Source: Chrysogorgia sp. JL179-B06 (Eukaryota > Cnidaria > Anthozoa > Scleralcyonacea > Chrysogorgiidae). Taken from it: a stretch of DNA of 64,000 bases. The translations under genes and the position numbers were made by a program. Every line of letters begins with the position of its first letter. The first letter of the stretch is position 1. Positions 32,091 to 42,736 of this stretch are shown piece by piece. The stretch spans positions 1-64,000 of the forward strand of contig JAYKKM010000009.1 in the NCBI GenBank assembly GCA_035772405.1. Reading direction: 5' to 3'. The notes under the pieces were generated by a model. The model ran no database searches. It saw only the letters and a list, made by a program, of their open reading frames with translations, and had not been told where the DNA came from.

Positions 32091-33380
32091 CGGTTTATTT
32101 GATTAGTTTTAATTTTAGTTTTAATCGATTTATCACTCTTTTAGGTGAACGCCGAATACCCCAACAGGAATACGGAATACCCCAAAATACCATGCGCGGA
32201 ACCTACAATACCAAAAGCGAAAACCACTAAAGAAATATTGTTTCGGTATAATAAAAAAATTGTTTCACTATAATATATAATTTAATTATAGAATTTAATT
32301 ATATTTATTTATAATTATATCACCCTCGGGTTAATATCTCATCGAATTCTCCTCGCTCCGGGTCTATAAATCTGAAATAAAGATGATTTCGACTGTGTTC
32401 TTTAGTGTCGCGTTGTCATGTTGGGTTGTACCGTAATTTATTTTATTGTGTTGTTACTTTTTCTTAATATGTTATTGTTCTCAACTGAAAACTAATAAAA
32501 AACTAATAACAATATCACAAGTTACGTGCTACACTACATATACCTACATCTCGTGTCCATCTCCGGATCGTGTCAGAGTGATCTACACATGACATTTCGT
32601 AGAAAAAGGAAGACATTACATGAACATTCTTTTTGGCCTGCAATAAACATAAGGGATGCACATCAGGACATGCAAATATGCATCACTATTTGGCGATAAA
32701 ATGCATGTCACCATCAACATCTGATCAGCCCATTTCGTACCTTTTCATTTTGGACTAAATACTGTAGAAACCCGTTTACAACCTGAAAATGAAAGGACAT
32801 ATAGTACGTCGCAGGTTTCAAAGTCCACATGCATGGTCTCATACTTTAATTAACACGCCTATACGCATATCGCTGCTTAGTCAGTAGTTATAGCTATAAA
32901 AAATAACCTCATCGTCTAGCCAGTTTCCAATTTCAAACGTCTTCAGACTCTTTTTCGGGATCATGTGCGTTTCGGCGTTGTCTAAAGTTTTCTAGCCAAT
33001 CAAAACAGAAACTGAAGTCAATTACCATGCAGTGACATAAAACAATGGCAAGTATATTCAACATGGCAGACGCAAACAAAAACAATTGTCTTCAATTCAC
33101 ACCTCGGAATCAATTGAATTGACTTTGGTTTTCCATGGAAATATCATGTGCAACATAGGCGAAGTCTCGTTAATTATAGATCGCTCCTTTGCCTTTTCGA
33201 AACACAGAATATAAGCACCTTTCTATAAACATAATATAAATATTTAAAAAATATCAATGAACCGTTTTTACCATAATTTAGAAATTTAAAAGCAAGCTTG
33301 TGTTGTTACACAGTACATGTATGTAAGTCTTCAAAAAGCGAATCTACCTTAACTGATTCTATGGAGTTGAGTTGACTTTT
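32091..33380. other. No recognised gene
   Basis: AT-rich sequence. A degenerate pair GAATACCCCAA at 32153-32163 and 32172-32182 is the only structure I noticed. Confidence 0.4.
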
Positions 33381-33389
33381 GTGTCATCA

Positions 33390-33786
33390 AATGTAATTAT
33401 TGCATTACTAGGCGTCCTAGTCTACTCAAGTGCTGCATTAGTGTTAGTCAATTCAAACATAAGCTAAGTGTTACTACAGGGATAATCTCTCATCTTACCA
33501 GCTGCCATAGTCAAATGTTTCTCTTTTTTAATTAGTTATTTATTTACTGAGTGTTATTAGTCCAGTGTTTTAGTTTCTTTATTAATGTTTTTACCTGTAA
33601 TCTAGTAAGTATTTTACTATTTCTCAACTTGTTTGGGGGAAAATGTCAATTGGGGCGAAAGCCCTGTTTTTCTCTCCCAGCCACCTGTAACTTTTATCTT
33701 TTTTTTTCTTCTTCTCGTTACTTTGTTATTTATGTGTAATTTTAATTTTGTGGCGAATGCAATAAATAAAAATAAATAAATAAAAT
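33390..33786 (+). mobile_element. LINE 3' end with (AAATA)n tail
   Basis: It ends with GTTTGGGGGAAAATGTCAAT, a T-rich stretch, GGCGAATGCAATAAATAAAA and repeats of AAATA. This resembles a non-LTR 3' untranslated region. No polymerase coding sequence is readable upstream, so the copy is a short 5'-truncated insert. Confidence 0.5.
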
Positions 33787-33805
33787 TAAGTCAGCTTGAA
33801 AAGTA

Positions 33806-33955
33806 TATAATGGTAATTGAACTGAGTGGAGTGCAATTTGGTCTGAAATCAAACGCGTGATTACAAAATCGCACGACCGCGTAGCGGGAGTGTGATTTGT
33901 AATCGCAAGTTTGATTTCAGACCAAAATTGCACGACACGAAGTTCAATTATCACT
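33806..33955. mobile_element. Small palindromic MITE
   Basis: GGTAATTGAACT..GTGCAATTTGGTCTGAAATC on the left is complementary to GATTTCAGACCAAAATTGCA..GAAGTTCAATTATC on the right, and the centre has GCACGACCGCGTAGCGGGAG. Its right edge runs into CTTTATTATATCCATTTTGA, which recurs inverted at about 37684-37703, next to the start of the Crypton gene. Confidence 0.75.
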
Positions 33956-35739
33956 TTATTATATCCATTTTGAAATCATACACTATGCGACAGCTTTTTT
34001 GTTTAATATGAATATTTAATAAGTAACAGCGGAACCGGAAACGGTATTTAATTTAAACAAAGATCAGTCAACTACAAAGTTCAGTTCGATCGCATCGTTG
34101 TTCAACGTTCAAATAATTATATAAACAAAAACAGAAATTAGTCAACTACAAAGTTCAATCCGTCGTCCGATTCAATAATATAAGCCCTTCGTTTCTTCCA
34201 TGGTTGAGGAGACTTGGCATCTTTTGAGAAGTAATTGATGGTGCAACCCGTGTAATTTTGCATTGGGACAGTAGAGCTGCTGGGGAAAGCAAAATTTGGT
34301 TGAAATAATGGAAATCCAACAGGCTGAAAACCAGGATTGAAACTCGTGAGCTGATGGCTTTGTTGTTGGAAGTGAGAAGAACTTGAAGTGAGAAGAACTT
34401 GAAGTTGAAGAGGTGTTGATAGACGCCAGTGGTGCTCGTTGCACGATCGATTGATTGGAGATTTGTGTATTATTTTCAAGGATGGAGACTTCTTTGTATC
34501 CACTGATGATGTGAGACAAATCTTTTCTTTGGTTCTCGTCTATTTCGTCGTAGTCGTCCAACGAAGATTCGCGTGCGTGGCCTGTTATTTCACAGATAAC
34601 ATGTCGTGGTTGGCCAGATTTCTTCAGTTTTGACACGAGAGTTTTGCTGATGCTGTGGTTTGTCAACTTTTTATTTGTTATCAAGCAAGAGGCCATGGAT
34701 TTCACGATAGTGCCAATGGTATTTTGTCCCATTCGAACTTTGGCGTACCACACATCAGTTGATTTCGGACGATTTATTATGGTGAGATAGAGTGGTCCGT
34801 TGTCCTTCATCCCCTCGGGCCGCTTAGACAACCACAGCTTGAAGAGCCGTACAGGATCTCTTTCTCCGCCATCAGTGCTGTACATAACCTGCGGTGTCCT
34901 TCTTTGTCTAATTCTTAAACCACCACTTCGTGTTTTAGTGGGACCTTCGCGAAATTCCACGACTTCACTGCCTTCTTCTTGTTGTCTTATAGCAATGTCC
35001 TCGACGTAAGAATCGTAGTGCTCCTGGCGGCCTCGTAATCCAAGTTGCTCTGTTAAAGTTTATGTTTGTCAGGACTCTTGCATTGAAATCACCGAACTGA
35101 CCTTTTTCCCACAGAGCCGACTCTTCGTTTGGTGCCAGTGGCTGTGCCTTGTTAGGTCGTTTTCCCTTCCCTTGTTGACGCAGGAAAATTGCCTTCGCGT
35201 TGAGGATTTCTTGTGAATTATGAAATTCCCTCGCTCGTACAATGCTTACGGGATAATCCTTTTCCTTCAAATGACGCTCAATGGAACTTTGCATTATTCT
35301 GAGAGAATCTGGCTCGTAATCTTCACCGTCCTTTTTTTTCACCTCTGCGTAGAACTTACCAAGGATTTTGACAAGTTATTCCGGCGCCATTGTTTCAATG
35401 TTTATATTTTCAAGACGACGGGATGTGTACCAGCTTTTGAGGACGTTCATCCATTGTTTTGTCGAGCGCGAGGTGTTTTTATTGACAGCAAAAAACTTCA
35501 GTTCTTCTATGTCTTTGTTGGCAATTACTAGAAATCTGGAAACATCTATTTCTGCATGGTTTTGGCCTTCATTTGTTGGTGTTTGTTCCGGTCAGTATAA
35601 TCTGCAGACTGCAGACCAAGTATAAAATGCAGACTGCGATAAAAACTCAGCTTGAGTTTCACAACACGGAGGTTCAGCAAATTCGACAAGGATTCCAATC
35701 ACTTACATTTTGTTGATTATGAAAATGACCGCTGTCCAG

Positions 35740-36370
35740 TGGTACCGTAACCACGGGGAAGGCTAAAAGGGATGACACAAAAGGACCTTTCTGTTTTTTT
35801 ATTTTTCGTTAGGTTATGGATAGCTACGGTTAGGGCTAGGTTTAAGGTTAGGATCAAGGTTATGGTTGGGGTTAGGATTAAGATTGAGATTAGGGTTAGG
35901 ATTAGTAGTTCTAAAAATGTAAAGCTCCTTTTGAGTCATCCCTTTTAGGGGACACAGGGTTTGGTTATCATTAGTTTATGGTTGTCCTTATACAGACTAT
36001 TGACTTATTCTACTTCGGAGTCAACATATCCAGATATAATCTTGCTTAAACTAACAAGACTGGTTTAAAATGGTTGTCATGGTAACCAAATTGCCATATA
36101 TAGCAACACAATTTGAAAAAAATACAAAAATATTGTGTATGTATAAACTATAAGGTTTGTAACAACTAAAATGTCTATATCAACTAAAATATTATTTCTT
36201 TGTACCGATTGACCATAGAAACTAATGGTGAGTATGGTTACCATGGCAAGCACCACTTTGCCGATATAAATATCACTAATGGTTTCAGCATGTCATTACT
36301 TATTTGTGCCAAGTTTTATTGTGTTTCAAATGGTAATTGCTAAAAATAAGTATTTTGATACTAGTGATTG
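35740..36370. other. Interior of the 1.68 kb element, non-coding
   Basis: It contains a degenerate telomere-like stretch of GGTTAG variants (35813-35910) and two diverged copies of a ~130 bp block (TGGTGAGTATGGTTACCATG..TTTTATTGTGTTT) at about 36220-36340 and 36370-36400 plus 36650-36750. No gene is seen. Confidence 0.5.
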
Positions 36371-36399
36371 ACCACATAATTTGATGGTGAGTATGGTTA

Positions 36400-36646
36400 C
36401 AGGATGGTTACGTAGGATGCAGCTAGCCGGACATTGCCACAGACACCTGGAACTGCCTTCCCATCACACAATGTTATGGGAACCGACTCATGGGAGAAGA
36501 GGAAGAGGGCAGCCAAAGCTGAACTATGTGGATGTACTGAAGAAAGATGCCGGGGTGGAGACGACCGGTGAGCTCGGAAGCTTGATGAAGGATCGGAAAG
36601 TGTGGGGACGCCATGCTCATGCCCGGCTGAGGCCGCCTTAGTAGTA
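36400..36646 (+). mobile_element. Short LINE (RTE/Dong-like) 3' fragment with TSD
   Basis: The frame reads RRMQLAGHCHRH, WEPTHGRRGRGQPKLNYVDV, LKKDAGVE, and DRKVWGRHAHARLRPP before a stop. This is the C-terminal tail found after the RT of RTE-like and related endonuclease-bearing LINEs (R-L-x-x-x-GH, G-x-R-x-R-G-x-P, D-R-x-x-W). The 12 bp GAGTATGGTTAC stands at both edges (36388-36399 and 36648-36659), so this is a 5'-truncated insertion with a target-site duplication. The tail is a short TAG repeat rather than poly(A). Confidence 0.75.
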
Positions 36647-37461
36647 GAGTATGGTTACCACACAATTATAAATACACCAATGGATTTGGTATATGTTTTT
36701 ACCCATGTATGCCAAGTTTTATTGTGTTTTGATTAGTGATTGCTAAAATAACCTAAAATAAGTATATATTTTGTGTTAAAATGTTTGTATTTGGTGCCAT
36801 ATTGCTGCTATATGGTTTTATGTACGAAATTATTCTCTATAACTTTGGCTATAGTGGATCAATTTTGAAAATTTAAACACCAAAATGATCTTCTCATTGA
36901 GCTCTATCTAAATAGCACCTTTCTAACCCCCAAGCAACTTAGATCCTAACCCCCCGCCAAATGAGTTTTCTAACCCTAAGCCCCGCCTTATTAAAGTGTA
37001 CCTCGATTCTCTTGATGATCAAGTTAATGTGACTGCTGACCAACAAGATTTCATGCTCATCCTCGATCATTAGTGATTGGAAGTCTTCGTAGGAAAGGCT
37101 CTGCTGTATTCCTTGTCGAATTTTCTGAACTTCCGTGTTGTGAAACTCACGGTGAGTCTTTATATCGCAGTCTGCATTTTACACCAAGTTTGCAGTTTTA
37201 GTCTGCATTTTATACCTATTCTGCATTTTATACTTGGTCTGCAGTCTGCAGATTATACTGACCGGTGTTTGTTCATTTGTTTTGGTTTTGCTGGACTCTG
37301 GTAGGGGAGGACGTGAAACTTCAGCAATATTTGAGAAAAAAACAGTTATATTTTGGTTAAAGGTGACACCAAAAGATGACAAACTCTCTAACTTCTAGTT
37401 CTTCACTTTCAAGCAGGTCATTGTCATCATCAAGAAACTGTAAGTAGTTGAATTTGTCCAT

Positions 37462-37710
37462 TTTTATGAAGAAAAGTGGAATTTTTAAAAAAATCACAAA
37501 AAAGTCTTTTTACTGTAATTTGATTGGTTAGTTTAATTCAGTGATTAAAGCTGATTGGTTGTTTTGGTTCAGTGTTTCGATCTGATTGGCTGAAAAAAGA
37601 TGCGATTTAAAGCCCAAAATAGTGCGATTCGTGATTAAATCGCACTGCTAAGAGCCAATCAAATTGCAAGTATCACCAGTGATTTCAAAATGGATATAAT
37701 AAAGAGATAA
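37462..37710. repeat. Inverted-repeat region upstream of the Crypton start
   Basis: It contains GATTGGTT repeats, then GCGATTTAAAGCCCAAAATA..TCGTGATTAAATCGCACTGC, a local palindrome. It ends with GATTTCAAAATGGATATAAT, the reverse complement of the sequence at about 33957-33978. The pair may mark the two ends of the Crypton unit or be two copies of a MITE. Confidence 0.5.
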
Positions 37711-38038
37711 ACCGCAGGTTATCGCGCAGAAAATACGATGCCACCCCGTGAAGATCACAAACAGCAAGTTATTCCTCTCCCCAGTGATAGCCTACTACTC
37801 ATGATAGAAACACAACCTGCTTTGTACAACGTTGTCTATAGCACAGGTTCTTTAGAAAACAGTTTCTAACTCATTGAATAAACCACGGTATAAACACACT
37901 CGTTCACTTTGCAATCTCAACTATCTAGTTTTATTTACAAAATTATACATAACAAGCAATTGAAACCAGATAAACCGGTTTGATCACAAAACAAGTGTTA
38001 CGATGTAATTATTAATTATAATTATTAATTATAATTGT

Positions 38039-38330
38039 TTGCCTCGCATTGACGATATTCTTGACTCTTTAGGCAATTCTCAATATTTTACAACGCTCGA
38101 TCTTAGGAGCGGATATTGGCAAATCTCTGTAGACGAACTTGATCGCCATAAAACTGCTTTTGCCACGCAAAATGGATTATACGAATTTAATCGCATGCCC
38201 TTTGGCCTTACAACTGCGCCAGCCACATTCCAACGCACTATGGATATCGTGTTATCTGGGTTAACCTATGCTATTTGTTTGTGCTACTTCGACGATGTCA
38301 TTCTTGCACTTTATCTGTCAATCCCTCACT
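38039..38330 (+). pseudogene. Gypsy reverse transcriptase, palm part only
   Basis: Reads PRIDDILDSLGNSQYFTTLD, LRSGYWQI, KTAFATQNGLYEFNRMPFGL, then the catalytic block CYFDDVI near 38285-38305. These are the RT motifs in the right order, with YFDD in place of the usual YLDD/YVDD. The frame leaves the RT alignment just after FDDVI, where the thumb and RNase H should follow. Next comes integrase sequence in another frame. The gene is therefore fused across a deletion and non-functional. Confidence 0.85.
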
Positions 38331-38369
38331 CGATCTTGTTAATGCACAACAAAGTGATCCTCATATTTC

Positions 38370-39735
38370 AACAATAATTGACATGAAAAAGCGTGGGCTA
38401 ACAAAACCCCCAACTGCGACTATTAAGGATCCAATTCTTAAAATGTGGTATCGTCATTACGATCGCCTTTTTCTTCGTGACGGTTTACTAGTTAGGTCTG
38501 TAGGCAGTCGATCACCGTATCCTAATTACGTAATTGTCGTACCAATTGCTCTACGTGAAACAATTTTGAACGCTGTTCACGATAATCCTTTTGCCGGCCA
38601 TTTAGGAATATCTCGCACTGAGGAAAGGGTGAGAAAGCGTTTTTATTGGCCGGGTATCCGCATTGATGTTGAAACACATGTAAAGAAATGCGCAGTATGT
38701 GCACATCATACCTCACCAGTTAACTTAAATCGAGCGCCAATGGGTAATATTGCAGTAGTGTGAACCATTTACCTTTTGGGCAATGGATTTTATGGGGCCA
38801 TTGCCTGAAACCAGTCAAGGCAATAAGCACATACTTGTCGTTGTAGATCATTTCACAAAATGGTGTGAGGCATTCGCCACTCCCGACCAAAAAGCGAGTA
38901 CAGTAGCGCCACTTTTAATAAGCAGAATATTTTCACGATTCGGTCCACCTGCCGTACTGCATTCGGACCAAGGGCGCAATTTTGAGAGCGTTTTTGATGC
39001 ATGAAATATGTGACTCTATGGGAATTACTAAGACTAGAACAACAGCATACCACCCACAATGCGATGGGCAAACGGAACGCCAAAATAGAACACTCCAAAG
39101 CATGCTGTCTTCTTTTGTTTCAAGTCGGAAGGATGATTGGGATTTATGGTTGGACAGCGTCACTTTCGCTTACAAACACAAGCAGGCACGACGTACTAGG
39201 TGTCTCTCCATATGAAGTAGTTTTTGGCCGCGCTCCTAGACTGCCTTTAGAGTTAGAACTAGGAATGCCTCTTTCAAATCCAGTTACACGCAGCGAGTAC
39301 ATGCACTCACTCAGGTCGGTCTTTCGCGACGTTCGACAAATCGCAAAGCAGCAGCTTTCCAAAGTATCCGAGAAACGAGCCGGACACAAACACGGGACAA
39401 ATGCTTGGCGGCCATTTCATGAAGGACAAACGGTTATGTTAAGACGACCTAAAGGCTGGAAATTAGGCAGTAAGTGGGTCGGGCCTTTTAGAATACTAAA
39501 ACGGTTAGGGGTTAACTACAAAGTGATATCCAAGGGCGGCGAGGTGAAAGTTGTTCATCATGATCAACTTAAGTTAAGCTATATCCCTTTTCAACTGGGC
39601 GAACTTGTTTGCCCAGCTAGAGAAGTAGGTGAGTTTCAGGTGGTTGACGTTGCACCTCAACAAGTGGAAAATCCAAGAGCAAGGCCTGCCAGACTTAGAC
39701 AAAATGTAAGACCCCCAGATCGTTATGGCTACTAG
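38370..39735 (+). pseudogene. Gypsy integrase
   Basis: The N-terminal zinc region has H and C residues in VHDNPFAGHLGI and VKKCAVCAHH (38560-38710). The catalytic core has WAMDFMGPLP (first D), VLHSDQGRNFES (second D) near 38950-38985, and HPQCDGQTERQNRTLQ (E) near 39050-39090. The C-terminal part has SPYEVVFGRAPRLPLE, then QTVMLRRPKGWKLGSKWVGP and FRILKRLGVNYKV (39430-39520), a chromodomain-like/GPY segment, and ends at a stop at 39735. Two stops or frame changes occur (near 38761 and near 39000), so it is a pseudogene, but all three catalytic acids are present. Confidence 0.9.
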
Positions 39736-39806
39736 ATTAAATTGTTAACAATGTAAATATGATTATAGACTGTCCTCGGGACGAGAACATTTAAGGAGGA
39801 GGATGG

Positions 39807-40037
39807 TGTTATGATGTAATTATTAATTAGAATTATTTGCGCGTAGGCATGATAACGCATATTGTGGTAAGCGCTCCCTTTCCGTTCCACCCTTCCTTTA
39901 CGTATGATAGGTAATTTATGTATAGTCATAGTGAAACGCCCTAATTAGATAGAGAGTATAAATGTAAGTCTAGTGTGATAATAAAGGAGATTCGAACTAG
40001 AAGTGTACAGCGTTGTTTGGAGTCTCGGGACGCTACA
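39807..40037 (+). repeat. 3' LTR of the Gypsy element
   Basis: Starts TGTTATGATGTAATTATTAA and ends GCTACA. It carries a likely TATA box (GAGTATAAATG near 39954-39964) and an AATAAAGGA polyadenylation signal near 39980. The 5' LTR remnant at 37996-38038 is a partial copy. Confidence 0.8.
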
Positions 40038-40289
40038 CAAGTAAAAACTCTTTAAGTGTCAAGGTCAAATGTCACATGTACGATCATGACTTTAAGGTTA
40101 AATATCAAGTGTACTATAACGATTTCTACACTCGCCAAAGTTTATTCACCCTAGTGATAAACTTTTAACAAAAAACAAACTGTCTAGAACTTAAGTGTTT
40201 GTTCTCTTCGATTAATCTCCCCAATAACCGCAGCGTCTCGTAGAGGTTTTGAACAATTGAAGTTGATTGATTATCAATCAGTGGCTTTG

Positions 40290-40922
40290 GTTGTTGTAAT
40301 TACTCGTCATCACTAGCATTCACTTCAATAGGAATAAGATGTTGCACTACCCTTCGAAGATAAACTGGTCGTTTATCACTACTGGACACCTTCACTACAG
40401 CTGCACGAACCTTCCCATCTGCACCTGGAGTAAGTTCTTCTACCTGGGCAAGTTTCCACTTACATCATGCGGTCGAATCCTTTTTCAATAAAACAATATC
40501 TCCAACCAATATTTCACGAACGTTGTTACTCTTGGTTAACTTCGATTGTTCTCGTAATCCGGTCAAATATTCCTTTTTTCACTGTTCGGTAAGTTGTTGC
40601 AACAGGTGTCGATGATGGTGGGCTCTTCTTGTCAAAGACTTGTAGGTACTAATGATTTCGTGATGAGCACTGTTCGGCGTTGAGCTAATACGTCGACCAT
40701 AGATAAGGTTTGAAGGCGTCAAAGGAAAGGAAATTGAATCTGTATCATCGTAAACGTAAGTACGTAATAGGTCTGGAATTAATCACTGTCTCTAATCTTC
40801 GTCCCAGTATCTTCTTGAGGTCTTTTAATACTTCGAACAAGCCTCTCCCAAAAAGCACCCCACGAAGGAGCCTTTTCAATAATGAAATTCCAGGTGATTC
40901 GATTGTCGACAAGGTAGCGTCT
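40290..40922 (-). pseudogene. BEL/Pao integrase C-terminal half
   Basis: Minus strand. The remnant begins with WNFIIEKAPSWGAFWERLVR (near 40855-40910), a catalytic-core segment of BEL/Pao integrases. It continues with TPSNLIYGRRI near 40685-40715, HLLQQLTEQWKKEYLTGLRE (40540-40610), VGDIVLLKKDS (40485-40520), WKLAQVEEL, GADGKVRAAVVKV, and RPVYLRRVVQHLIPIEV (40320-40370), the DUF5641-type tail. The conserved glutamate of the core is visible in the EKAP segment. Frame shifts and a stop (R-stop-CKW near 40470) break it. RT, gag and LTRs are absent. A LINE tail replaces its upstream part at 40923. Confidence 0.85.
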
Positions 40923-41445
40923 CACCTCGACCAATACCAAGATCGCACTCATCGTCTATAAGGCTCTAAATGGCATGGCACCAGACTACATCTCACAACT
41001 GTTGGTGATAAAGCCCACTAGTCGCTACCAACTTAGATCAGATGACCACCATCTCCTTTGCATCCCGAAGACGAAATGCAAGACCCTGGGCGACAGAGCT
41101 TTCGCGCATGCTGCTCCCACGCTATGGAACTCTCTCCCCGAGTCGATCAGAGAAAGCTGTGGAGTTCTTTCTTTTAAGAGAAATTTGAAGACTTACCTTT
41201 TTAGGAAGGCCTATGAATGTTGACACTGCTGCATTATAGCATTTTTATTGACTTTAGTTACGAACTGCATATTGTCATTTCGCCTTTTTAGTTTTTTAGC
41301 TTTTTATACGTCCCTTATTTACCATACATATTTGATTGCATTTTAGGCTATATCTAGTTTACTTTATTCAATATGTAAAGCGCTTTAGAATATTTTTGAT
41401 AGTTTAAGCGCTATATAAATTGTATTATTATTATTACCAATACCA
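40923..41445 (+). pseudogene. L2/CR1-like LINE polymerase C-terminus with (ATT)n end
   Basis: Plus strand, largely one frame ending at 41221. It reads KALNGMAPDYISQLL, RYQLRSDDHHLLCIPKTKCK, TLGDRAFAHAAPTLWNSLPE and RNLKTYLFRKAYE. This is the C-terminal signature of L2-type LINEs. A 3' tail with AAAGCGCTTTAGAATA, TTTAAGCGCTATATAAATTG and ATTATTATTA follows to 41440. The insertion is a 5'-truncated copy that landed in the BEL integrase remnant. Confidence 0.9.
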
Positions 41446-42276
41446 CATGATATTATCTGTATTAATATAGAGGACATACCAGAAGATACGCACGTTCACG
41501 TAGCCAACAAAATAAACGATCATGTTTAATTACTTTAATAACTCTTCCCGTGTCTTTTGCTGCTCAAATTTGATGCAACTATTTAATCATACAATAATGG
41601 TAATCTTTAGTGACAACTTTCAATCTGTTTGGAAATGTGTGCGACTTTATGGTTAGTTGAGAACATAGCTGAGAAGCAATCTGTTTAATACAACAAATGC
41701 GTGACACTTTCATGACGTAATCGATTACGCGGTTCTCTCGTAGAATAAAGTTTAATAAAATAAATTCAGTATATCATCCAGAGCACGTGTTTGAATATTG
41801 CAATATATTAACTCTATACTGTTATCAGGCATCACCAATATTATAAACTATTCCTTAATTCTTCTGATAGAGTTCTGGGCAGTATTTCTATGTTATTTTT
41901 AACTGGCTGAAGAAAATAGATCTACTTTTAACTCTTGACTCATGCAAAGCAAAGACCCAGTGAATTAACATGTTTATCCTAAAAAAGATATGAATAATAC
42001 CCTGCTTATCAGAAATTGTTTTTGGAAAACTCGTTCCTGAAATCGCTGGAAATGCACTTCTGGAGCATTAGAAATTCAAAATTGTCTGGAGGGGCATGCC
42101 CCCAAACCCCCCTAGGTGCTATCCTCCAACTGGCCAGTTGAGCTTGCCTAACAATTCCTGTCACCGCACACCACTGAGAAATACCCTAGAGACATATCTT
42201 GGACAAATTGTTGTTTATAACAATTGCTAAGGGCAACAAAGCCTTTTATTTTGGGAATAACTATTGAAAATATTTG
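41446..42276. other. No recognised gene
   Basis: AT-rich, with a short CCCCCAAACCCCCC stretch near 42097-42113. No recognised feature. Confidence 0.4.
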
Positions 42277-42280
42277 TTAA

Positions 42281-42524
42281 AGTTTCTTGCTAGTTTTGTG
42301 ATAGTTTTTACATTAAATAATATAAAAAATTGGAGAAAATTATTTGGAAACGTCAACAACAACGTTGTTTCATATTGGATAATTGTTGTTTTGACAAGCT
42401 AAATAGCTTGTCAAAACAACAATTATCCAATACGAAACAACGTTGTTGTTGACGTTTTCAAATAATTTTCTCCAATTTTTTATATTATTTAATGTAAAAA
42501 CTATCACAAAACTAGCAAGAAACT
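42281..42524. mobile_element. Near-perfect 244 bp palindromic MITE flanked by TTAA
   Basis: The two arms of about 120 bp are nearly identical in reverse complement, from AGTTTCTTGCTAGTTTTG inwards to GACAAGCT, with a centre of AAAT at 42401-42404. TTAA lies immediately outside each end (42277-42280 and 42525-42528). Target-site duplication of TTAA is the hallmark of piggyBac and Kolobok superfamilies. Mismatches are few, suggesting a young insertion. Confidence 0.9.
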
Positions 42525-42736
42525 TTAAGAAATGTTCGAAAAAGGCCTTTATTTTCTCCCCAAACTTGCAAAAGGCATATCGTGATATATTTTAAACAAG
42601 TTTGTAAACTTTCTTTGAAGTTTTTGTATTGTTTATATATAGAAAATAATTGTTTTGTTACAATTATTTGTCGTTTTGAACAATTTCTGTTGAAAGGCGA
42701 GTGTTACTTTTTAAAATTTTGAAAATATAATTTTTA

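Larger units (their letters stand above)
35588..37265. mobile_element. 1.68 kb inverted-repeat element inserted in the Crypton gene
   Basis: Both ends read inward as CCGGTCAGTATAATCTGCAG and continue with ACTGCAGACCAAGTATAAAA. Inverted similarity extends about 105 bp on the left and 145 bp on the right. The right arm carries extra copies of a TATAAAATGCAGACT-like subrepeat. The flanks are identical 8 bp duplications, TGTTTGTT at 35580-35587 and 37266-37273. Removing the element and one duplication rejoins the Crypton frame. An 8 bp duplication suits hAT, P or Merlin families. No transposase is inside, so it is non-autonomous. Confidence 0.9.
34139..37461 (-). pseudogene. Crypton-type tyrosine recombinase (DUF3504-like), interrupted
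   Basis: Cryptons are DNA transposons that move with a tyrosine recombinase. The gene starts at an ATG (37461-37459, MDKFNYLQFLDDDNDLLES) and is cut at 37265/35588 by an inserted element. It resumes with NHAEIDVSRFLVIANKDIEE, then NKNTSRSTKQWMNVLKSWY, YEPDSLRIMQSSIERHLKEK, LRGRQEHYDSYVED, and the catalytic half GGERDPVRLFKLWLSKRP, NHSISKTLV, TGH and SLDDYDE. The last tyrosine and the TGH histidine are visible. The expected arginine of H-x-x-R is serine here (NHSIS). A TAA interrupts near 35385 and a frame change is needed near 35045. The C-terminal tail after about 34400 is Ser/Gln-rich. Dead copy. Confidence 0.85.
37996..40037 (+). mobile_element. Internally deleted Gypsy LTR retrotransposon with TSD
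   Basis: The left end is a truncated LTR (37996-38038, TGTTACGATGTAATTATTAA), fused directly to the RT domain. The right end is a complete 231 bp LTR (39807-40037, TGTTATGATGTAATTATTAA to GCTACA), preceded by a purine-rich tract (AAGGAGGAGG). The flanks repeat CAAG (or ACAAG) at 37992-37995 and 40038-40041, as expected for integrase-mediated insertion. Missing are most of the 5' LTR, gag, protease, the 3' half of RT and RNase H. Whether the losses preceded or followed insertion is not clear. Confidence 0.85.

Noticed and set aside
35813..35910. Interstitial telomere or chromosome end
   Set aside because: The GGTTAG-like repeats are irregular and short, and lie inside a transposon. A similar scrap occurs at 12397-12425.
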